Below are positions 14,050-18,751 of a stretch of DNA of 18,751 bases, piece after piece; positions within the stretch are counted from its first letter, which is position 1; each line of letters opens with the position of its first letter. Origin of the DNA: Bacillota bacterium (lineage in GTDB: Bacteria > Bacillota > Desulfotomaculia > Desulfotomaculales > JAJYZD01); assembly GCA_021800315.1 (NCBI GenBank), contig JAJYZD010000042.1, positions 1-18,751 of the forward strand. Direction: 5' to 3'. Made by a program: the position numbers and the translations under genes. The notes beneath the pieces are model-generated. The model had not been told where the DNA came from. It saw only the letters and a list, made by a program, of their open reading frames with translations, and did not search any database.

Positions 14050-15291
14050 CTGAAACGGCGCGTTGTGATTACCGGGATGGCGGCTACCACCCCGGTGGGT
14101 ACGGGTCTCTCCAAATTTTGGGCCGGTTTGAGCGGGGGGAAGAGCGGCATCGGGCCGGTGGAACGCTTTGACGTCTCCAGCCTGAGCACCCGCATCGCCG
14201 GAGAGGTCCGGGATTTCGAGCCCCTGGCGTACATTGAGAAAAAAGAACTCCGGCACATGGACCGCTTCACCCAGTTCGCGGTGGTCTGCGCTCATGAAGC
14301 GCTCAAGGACGCCGGGGCGGACCCGGCCGACCTGGACCGGGACCGCGTAGGGGTCATCCTGGGCTCCGGCATCGGCGGTTGCGAGACTTTTCAGGAGCAG
14401 TGCCGGGTGTTGTTTTCCCGGGGACCGGGCAAGGTGAGCCCGTTCTTCGTGCCGATGATGATCAGTAACATGGGGCCGGGACAGATCACCATCAGCCTGG
14501 GGTTCCGGGGCCCCAGCTGGACCACGGTTACGGCCTGCACCTCGAGTTCGAACGCGATCGGCGACGCCGTACGCCTGATCGAGCGGGGCGAGTCCGAACT
14601 GGTGATCGCCGGCGGTTCCGAGGCGCCCGTCATCGAGATCTGCCTGGCCGGTTTCTGCTCCATGAAGGCGATGTCCTGTCGCAACGAGGAACCGGAGAAG
14701 GCCAGCCGGCCCTTCGACGCCGGACGGGACGGGTTTGTCATCGCCGAAGGAGCCGGCATGCTGATCCTCGAGGAGGAAGGGGCCGCCCGGCGGCGGGGAG
14801 CCCGGATCTACGCCGAGATCGCCGGCTACGGCATGTCCAGTGACGCCTTCCACATAGTGGCGCCCGATCCGACCGGTTCGGGGGCGGCCCTGTCCATGCG
14901 CCGCGCGCTTACGGACGCCGGTATCACGCCTGAGCAGGTGGACTACATCAATGCCCACGGCACCTCGACTCCCCCGGGGGACATAGCCGAAACCACGGCT
15001 GTAAAAACGGTCTTTGGGCAACACGCTTACAAACTGGCGGTAAGCTCGACCAAGTCCATGACCGGCCACCTCCTGGGCGCGGCCGGGGCCGTCGAAGCCA
15101 TCGCCTGCGTCCTGGCCATCCGGGAGCAGGAAATTCCGCCGACCATCAATTACGAGGAACCGGATCCCGAATGTGATCTCGATTATGTGCCAAACCTGAA
15201 GAGGAGCGCCCGGCTTGGATACGTCCTGTCCAACTCCTTCGGGTTCGGCGGGCACAATGCCACTCTTGTTTTCAAGCGTTATTCGCCTTGA
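14050..15291 (+). CDS. fabF: Beta-ketoacyl-ACP synthase II, FabF (apparent CTG start)
   Basis: Elongating condensing enzyme of fatty-acid synthesis. Residues C163 (TACTSSS), H303 (INAHGTST) and H340 (TGHLLG) form the Cys-His-His site when counted from the CTG at 14050, the numbering familiar from E. coli FabF. The start is unusual. The family N-terminus (M)KRRVVITG is in frame as CTG AAA CGG CGC GTT GTG ATT ACC, and no ATG, GTG or TTG exists in this frame between the acpP stop and the CTG. GGGAGG (14034-14039) lies ten bases before the CTG. Starting at the next GTG (14065) would delete KRRV from the first beta-strand. The product has 413 residues, normal for FabF. rnc starts just after the stop. 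Confidence 0.94.
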   Translation: MKRRVVITGMAATTPVGTGLSKFWAGLSGGKSGIGPVERFDVSSLSTRIAGEVRDFEPLAYIEKKELRHMDRFTQFAVVCAHEALKDAGADPADLDRDRVGVILGSGIGGCETFQEQCRVLFSRGPGKVSPFFVPMMISNMGPGQITISLGFRGPSWTTVTACTSSSNAIGDAVRLIERGESELVIAGGSEAPVIEICLAGFCSMKAMSCRNEEPEKASRPFDAGRDGFVIAEGAGMLILEEEGAARRRGARIYAEIAGYGMSSDAFHIVAPDPTGSGAALSMRRALTDAGITPEQVDYINAHGTSTPPGDIAETTAVKTVFGQHAYKLAVSSTKSMTGHLLGAAGAVEAIACVLAIREQEIPPTINYEEPDPECDLDYVPNLKRSARLGYVLSNSFGFGGHNATLVFKRYSP

Positions 15292-15308
15292 GGAGCATCA
15301 ATCAACAC

Positions 15309-16040
15309 ATGCGCAAATGTTGCCGCGATTTCGGCCCGCGCCTTTCGGCCCTCAAAGAGAGACTGGGACTTGCCTGGGCGGATGACTCCCTTTTGCACCT
15401 GGCCCTTACCCATAGTTCATACCCTTACGAGAACCGGTCGTCCGGCGGAGACGACAACCAGCGGCTCGAATTTTTGGGCGACGCCGTCCTGGGACTCCTG
15501 ATCAGCGAATATCTGTACCGGACTTATCCCCGTTATACCGAGGGGGAGTTGACCAAGCTGCGGGCCGCCGTGGTTTGTGAACCGTCCCTGGCTTCGGTGG
15601 CCGGTCAGTTGGGACTGGGCGAGTGCCTGAACATGGGCCGGGGCGAGGAACGTTCGGGGGGGCGCCGGCGGCCTTCCATCCTGGCCGATTGCCTGGAGGC
15701 CGTTTTGGGGGCCGTCTACCTGACCGGCGGGGCGGCCGAAGCCAAAAGGATCGTGACCGGTTACTTCGTTCCCATGATCGACCAGGTCGTGCAGGGGCAC
15801 CGGGAGCAGGACTACAAGACGCTGTTGCAGGAAAAACTGCAGCAGAACTCCACCGCTCCGCTCAGCTATACCATAATCAAGGAGGAAGGCCCGGATCACA
15901 ATAAGGTTTTTACCGCGGCCGTGGTCTACCGCGGCCGGGTCCTGGGCAGCGGCGCCGGGCATTCGAAGAAGCTGGCCGAACAGCAGGCGGCCAGGAGCGC
16001 CCTGGCGCAGTTGCAGACCGGGGATGAAGGATTGTCATAG
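15309..16040 (+). CDS. rnc: Ribonuclease III
   Basis: Double-strand-specific endoribonuclease for rRNA processing and RNA turnover. Seen from ATG 15309: 243 residues, an RNase III domain with the signature QRLEFLGDAVLG (E54 and D58), the second acidic pair D127/E130 in ILADCLEAVLGAVYL, and a C-terminal double-stranded-RNA-binding domain (about 170-240; DYKTLLQEKLQQ to SKKLAEQQAARSAL). AGGAG (15291-15295) overlaps the fabF stop and is 13 bases before this ATG, a long spacing. A TTG at 15288 would add seven residues but lies upstream of the ribosome site. The stop TAG (16038-16040) is followed immediately by the left hairpin of the IscB element, so the natural C-terminus may have been altered by the insertion. 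Confidence 0.95.
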   Translation: MRKCCRDFGPRLSALKERLGLAWADDSLLHLALTHSSYPYENRSSGGDDNQRLEFLGDAVLGLLISEYLYRTYPRYTEGELTKLRAAVVCEPSLASVAGQLGLGECLNMGRGEERSGGRRRPSILADCLEAVLGAVYLTGGAAEAKRIVTGYFVPMIDQVVQGHREQDYKTLLQEKLQQNSTAPLSYTIIKEEGPDHNKVFTAAVVYRGRVLGSGAGHSKKLAEQQAARSALAQLQTGDEGLS

Positions 16041-16042
16041 AT

Positions 16043-16062
16043 CCCACGGTTAAAGCCGTGGG
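16043..16062 (+). repeat. Left hairpin of the IscB insertion
   Basis: CCCACGG (16043-16049), loop TTAAAG, CCGTGGG (16056-16062), then CTT. It is closely related to the hairpin at 16965-16982. Hairpins of this type mark the ends of IS200/IS605-like and IscB-carrying elements. It begins two bases after the rnc stop. Confidence 0.75.
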
Positions 16063-16065
16063 CTT

Positions 16066-16974
16066 GTGGAGGAACTGGCCCGGTTCGACACCCACCTGAT
16101 GGATAACCCGGATATCTCTGGCGTCGAATACCAGCAGGGTACCCTGGCCGGCTACGAAACCAGGGAGTACCTCCTGCAGAAGTTCGGCCACCTGTGCGCT
16201 TATTGTCATGGTGCCTCAGGCGATCTCGTCCTGAACGTGGAGCACGTCGTACCGAAGAACCCTAGCCAGGGGCCCAAAGGCACGGACCGCGTTTCTAACT
16301 TGGTCATCGCCTGCAAGACATGCAACGAGGCCAAGGGTAACCTTCAACCGGAGGAGTGGCTGGAGAAGCTACGGACCTCCAAGAAGAAGCTCGATCAGAT
16401 CCGGGTGACAAATCTGCCGAAGGCCCTCGCGCAGTTGAAGGAGCCACTGAAGGACGCGGCGATGATGAACGCGACTCGGTGGGCGCTTCACCGAAGGCTG
16501 AAGGCCCTTGGGTTACCCCTGGAGACGGGCAGTGGCGGGCTGACGAAGTACAACCACACTCAGGTCATGAAATTGCCGAAGACCCATTATTACGATGCGG
16601 TCTGCGTGGGGAAAAGCCTTCCGGAAACCGTGGCGGTTTCGTTTATCGAAGTCTACACGGCGACCGGTCGGGGAAACCGGCAGATGGCGGGAGTTGGCAA
16701 GTACGGTTTTCCGATCAGACATCGGGAGCGGAAGAAGGTTCACCACGGATTTCAGACTGGCGACTTGGTGGCAGCCGACATCCCAAAGGGCAAATACAAA
16801 GGCCGGTGGCAAGGAACGGTAGCTGTCAGGGCAACCGGCTACTTCGACCTTAAGAACGGTGCCGGAAAGCGGATTTGCCAGGGAATAGCGGCAAGGTTTT
16901 GTCGTCTGCTGCAGAGAGCCAATGGTTGGCAATACGAAAAAAGGGAGGTGTGTCGCGCTTTTCTCCACGGCTAA
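16066..16974 (+). CDS. IscB-type RNA-guided nuclease fragment (HNH and C-terminal parts; N-terminus missing)
   Basis: IscB proteins are transposon-encoded, omega-RNA-guided nucleases ancestral to Cas9. This 302-residue frame begins where a full IscB is already past its PLMP domain, first RuvC motifs and bridge helix. Seen: the pre-HNH stretch NPDISGVEYQQGTLAGYE (14-31), an HNH domain with zinc pairs C44/C47 and C83/C86, catalytic-type H60 in NVEHVVP and SNLVIACKTCNEAKG, a RuvC-III-like KTHYYDAVCVG (172-182), and the C-terminal HGFQTGDLVAADIPKGKYKG with QGIAARFCRLLQRA typical of IscB. The start is taken as GTG 16066, next to the left hairpin, with no proper ribosome site. Expected upstream parts (about 130-190 residues and the omega RNA) are absent because rnc lies there. 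I infer an internally deleted element that probably cannot cut on its own, although the HNH residues look intact. Confidence 0.82.
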   Translation: MEELARFDTHLMDNPDISGVEYQQGTLAGYETREYLLQKFGHLCAYCHGASGDLVLNVEHVVPKNPSQGPKGTDRVSNLVIACKTCNEAKGNLQPEEWLEKLRTSKKKLDQIRVTNLPKALAQLKEPLKDAAMMNATRWALHRRLKALGLPLETGSGGLTKYNHTQVMKLPKTHYYDAVCVGKSLPETVAVSFIEVYTATGRGNRQMAGVGKYGFPIRHRERKKVHHGFQTGDLVAADIPKGKYKGRWQGTVAVRATGYFDLKNGAGKRICQGIAARFCRLLQRANGWQYEKREVCRAFLHG

Positions 16975-16982
16975 AACCGTGG
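16965..16982 (+). repeat. Right hairpin of the IscB insertion
   Basis: CCACGG (16965-16970), loop CTAAAA, CCGTGG (16977-16982), followed by GCTT. The core matches the left hairpin except for two loop bases and one outer pair. It overlaps the last codons of the IscB frame and lies 19 bp before ftsY. Confidence 0.75.
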
Positions 16983-17001
16983 GCTTCCGCGCGACCTTTT
17001 T

Positions 17002-17916
17002 GTGAAATTGTGGGACCGTTTGCGCGACGGTCTGACCAGGACCCGCGACAACCTGACCGGCAAGATCGACGGTCTGGTCTCCCGTCACTCGGCAATCGAC
17101 GACGACCTGTTCGACGAACTGGAAGAGTTGCTGATCGAGGCCGACATGGGACCCGATACCTCCCTGGCCCTGGTGGACAAGCTCCGGCAAAGGATCCGCC
17201 GGGACAGGGTGAAAGATCCGCAACGGGTCCGGGACATCCTCAAGGAGGAAATCGGCGCGCTTTTAGGGGACGAGCCACCCGCCCTGCGGGTGGACGGCTT
17301 TTCTCCCGCGGTGGTCCTGGTGGTCGGGGTGAACGGGGCCGGCAAGACGACGACCATCGGCAAGCTGGCCCACCGTTACAAGCGGGAAGGCCGGCGGGTG
17401 TTGATCGCCGCGGCGGATACCTTCCGGGCGGCGGCGGCCGAGCAGTTGGCGATCTGGGGGGAGCGCGCCGGGGTGGAACTGATCCGGCACGGTGAAGGCG
17501 CGGACCCGGCGGCGGTGGCTTACGACGCCGTGCGGGCGGCCCGGTCGCGCCGGACCGACCTCCTGATCATCGATACCGCGGGACGTCTCCAGACCAAGAC
17601 GAACCTGATGGAGGAACTGAAGAAGATCGGCCGCGTGGTCGCCCGGGAATGCCCCGGGGCGCCCCACGAAGTTCTGCTGGTGCTGGACGCCACCACCGGC
17701 CAAAACGGCGTCAGCCAGGCCAAAGTGTTCAAGGATGCCGTGGCCGTGACCGGGGTGGTGCTGACCAAGCTGGACTCCACGGCCAGGGGCGGGGTGGTGG
17801 TATCCATCAGCCGCGACCTGGCCCTGCCGGTGAAACTGGTCGGGGTGGGCGAGGGCATGGAGGACCTCCAGCCTTTCAACGTCCAGGCCTACGTGGACGG
17901 TTTGCTGGGCGGGTAA
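17002..17916 (+). CDS. ftsY: Signal recognition particle receptor FtsY
   Basis: SRP-type GTPase that docks ribosome-nascent-chain/Ffh complexes at the membrane. The 304 residues include a helical N domain (about 1-95), G1 GVNGAGKTTT (109-118), ADTFRAAAAEQL (138-149), G3 DTAGR (191-195), G4 TKLD (255-258), and the closing GVGEGMEDLQPF. The acidic A domain is very short, as in many Firmicutes. The start is GTG 17002 (MKLWDRLRDGLTRTRDNL), which fits family N-termini. No Shine-Dalgarno sequence precedes it: the bases before are CGCGACCTTTTT, close to the IscB element's right hairpin. Normally smc lies upstream and ylxM-ffh downstream; here neither is present, and a terminator closes the gene. Confidence 0.95.
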   Translation: MKLWDRLRDGLTRTRDNLTGKIDGLVSRHSAIDDDLFDELEELLIEADMGPDTSLALVDKLRQRIRRDRVKDPQRVRDILKEEIGALLGDEPPALRVDGFSPAVVLVVGVNGAGKTTTIGKLAHRYKREGRRVLIAAADTFRAAAAEQLAIWGERAGVELIRHGEGADPAAVAYDAVRAARSRRTDLLIIDTAGRLQTKTNLMEELKKIGRVVARECPGAPHEVLLVLDATTGQNGVSQAKVFKDAVAVTGVVLTKLDSTARGGVVVSISRDLALPVKLVGVGEGMEDLQPFNVQAYVDGLLGG

Positions 17917-17934
17917 CACCGCCCTTTTTGTTTT
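17907..17934 (+). terminator. Intrinsic terminator overlapping the ftsY stop codon
   Basis: GGGCGG (17907-17912) pairs with CCGCCC (17919-17924), and TTTTTGTTTT follows. The TAA stop (17914-17916) sits in the loop, so the last ftsY codons form the 5' arm. Confidence 0.85.
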
Positions 17935-18113
17935 CAGCCGGCCGTTAATGCTCTTTTTGCGCCGATGATCCCTAGACGGCAACCGGCGTCCCGTTTTCCC
18001 CGGTGATACCGGTCCATATTCCAACTCTATGCTCCATGTGGTAATTAGGCCATCCAGCCTGTCACCTAACGGCGTAGCACTGCCGATACGGCACCAGTAT
18101 GAGTTGAAGACAG
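17935..18113. other. Intergenic region without a recognisable gene
   Basis: No credible open frame, hairpin with T-run, or RNA gene was found. Base composition is mixed and less GC-rich than the operon. It may hold eroded sequence from the element that truncated the DruA-like gene. Confidence 0.4.
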
Positions 18114-18571
18114 CTACGTGTAATATTTGATGGGCAGGTTTGTTATAAAGTAACGCATCTGTGCTCCGGGCAGTAGTACGTAGCCGAGGTAATGGTAGCG
18201 TTCGATGAATTTATTCCAGAGGCGGGAGTCGGCTGAACTCCGGATCCCCCTCGCAAGCACAGGTCAGGAACGTTCCTTCTGGTCCCGGGTATTGCCATTT
18301 GGGGGGCAGTGGCAAGGGTAAGTACGGGAGGGCGACGAGCGTTGTTGTATTTGTTCCTGGGCGCAGGCAGCACTATGAGCCCGTCACGATGCATGCGCAA
18401 CAGGACGACCTTGGCGGGTATGACCTTCGGCAGCCCGTCCGGTTTGATCCAGTTGAGTTCGGCACACATAGCGCGGGCAATGGCTTCACGTGTAGGATGG
18501 GCCTTGATTAACTCTTGGATCAGGTCCAGTTCCGCCGGAGTAAAGTAGCGGCCACAGTAGCGAACCGTCAC
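18114..18571 (-). pseudogene. DUF4338 (DruA-like) gene remnant, frameshifted and truncated
   Basis: The minus-strand frame from GTG 18571 gives an N-terminus typical of DUF4338 proteins, the family that includes Druantia DruA and many solitary, mobile-looking genes: VRYCGRYFTPAELDLIQELI, then VLLRMHRDGLIVLPAPRNKYNN and RRPPVLTLATAP, about 95 residues. After that the frame loses similarity. The next family segment, SRLWNKFIERYHYLGYVLLPGAQMRYF, is found in another reading frame from about 18239 to 18147, so at least one frameshift lies between (start-frame and segment differ by two modulo three). Similarity then stops and a TAG follows at 18116-18114; the C-terminal two thirds of the usual protein are missing. 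No other Druantia genes are here, so a defence role is not supported. It is probably an orphan transposase-like gene in decay. Confidence 0.75.
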
Positions 18572-18676
18572 GAAGAATCTGCCTTCCAGGCCTTGGCCTC
18601 CTCTCCGGTTGCCGGTCCGGGCCGAAAAGGGTTTGTAGCAGCAAGTGTATTTGTCAATCAGTAATATGTGTAGGTA

Positions 18677-18705
18677 TTGACCGGCGGCCTATTTTCTGAT
18701 ATAAT
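18677..18705 (+). promoter_or_regulatory. Near-consensus sigma-A promoter of the last gene
   Basis: TTGACC (18677-18682), 17-bp spacer, TATAAT (18700-18705). Expected transcription start is about 18712, only two bases before the ATG at 18714, so translation would be leaderless or start at the second ATG (18723). Confidence 0.75.
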
Positions 18706-18713
18706 TGATCATC

Positions 18714-18751
18714 ATGGAGAAGATGTTCAGCGCAGGAGAGGCAGCCAGGCG
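18714..18751 (+). CDS. Start of a probable helix-turn-helix protein, cut by window edge
   Basis: Only 12 complete codons are visible: MEKMFSAGEAAR. The pattern M-F-S-A-G-E-A-A-R is how many MerR/excisionase-type helix-turn-helix domains begin, including the N-termini of IS607-type serine recombinases and small regulators. The ATG may be 18714 or, with GGAG just before it, 18723. The call rests on very little sequence and could be wrong; the strong promoter is the best evidence that a gene starts here. Confidence 0.4.
   Translation, partial: MEKMFSAGEAAR

Larger units (their letters stand above)
16041..16990 (+). mobile_element. Deleted IscB-carrying IS element between rnc and ftsY
   Basis: The two related hairpins (16043-16062 and 16965-16982, each followed by GGCTT or CTT) bracket the IscB fragment. 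No tnpA is present, so movement would need a transposase in trans. The exact outer limits are uncertain by tens of bases. It fills the space where smc stands in most Firmicutes. Confidence 0.6.

Noticed and set aside
16041..16066. CRISPR or omega-RNA array at the left hairpin
   Set aside because: Only one hairpin copy on this side and no repeat-spacer pattern; the upstream bases are rnc coding sequence, so a full omega RNA cannot fit.
18114..18571. Druantia anti-phage defence system
   Set aside because: Only a broken DUF4338 remnant is present; no druB-E or helicase genes are visible in the window.

Overview
This GC-rich window (roughly 62-65% GC by eye) reads as chromosome from an anaerobic, endospore-forming Firmicute of the Desulfotomaculum/Pelotomaculum/Desulforudis type. 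The indicators are a sporulation membrane protein (YlbJ), the Firmicutes-specific order yceD-rpmF-fapR-plsX-fabHKDG-acpP-fabF-rnc with a FapR operator, a large HdrA-like flavin/iron-sulfur protein, and a HesB-like selenoprotein. The taxon is inferred; no rRNA is present.

Layout. (1) Positions 1-2744, minus strand: the 5' two thirds of an ADP-forming acyl-CoA synthetase cut by the window edge, and ylbJ. (2) 2745-3310: an AT-rich (about 42% GC over 2881-3180) gap without a convincing gene. It opens with a perfect consensus sigma-A promoter (TTGACA-17-TATAAT) pointing at hdrA, which implies a leader of about 430 nt. (3) 3311-7324: a 1024-aa HdrA with two fused flavoprotein halves, a strong terminator, a 108-aa gene of unknown function with its own promoter, and a HesB/IscA-like gene whose codon 36 is an in-frame TGA, almost certainly selenocysteine. 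(4) 7500-8488: yceD-rpmF from a strong promoter to a terminator. (5) 8516-16040: the fatty-acid/phospholipid operon fapR-plsX-fabH-fabK-fabD-fabG-acpP-fabF, then rnc. A FapR-type palindrome overlaps the -35 and spacer of the operon promoter. fabF appears to start at a CTG codon. (6) 16041-16990: an N-terminally truncated IscB (HNH plus last RuvC motif) between two related hairpins, in the place where Firmicutes usually carry smc. (7) 17002-17934: ftsY with no visible ribosome binding site and a terminator overlapping its stop. (8) 17935-18751: accessory sequence with a frameshifted and truncated DUF4338/DruA-like pseudogene and the first codons of a probable helix-turn-helix protein behind a near-consensus promoter.

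How the genes fit together: FapR senses malonyl-CoA and controls the operon that starts (FabH), elongates (FabF, FabG, FabK), loads (FabD) and carries (AcpP) acyl chains, and passes them to phospholipid synthesis (PlsX). HdrA and the HesB-like selenoprotein belong to anaerobic redox and Fe-S metabolism but have no partner subunits here. The rnc-ftsY junction has been remodelled by a mobile element. The most noteworthy items are the selenoprotein with its recoded TGA, the IscB remnant replacing smc, the CTG start of fabF, and the long structured leader in front of hdrA.
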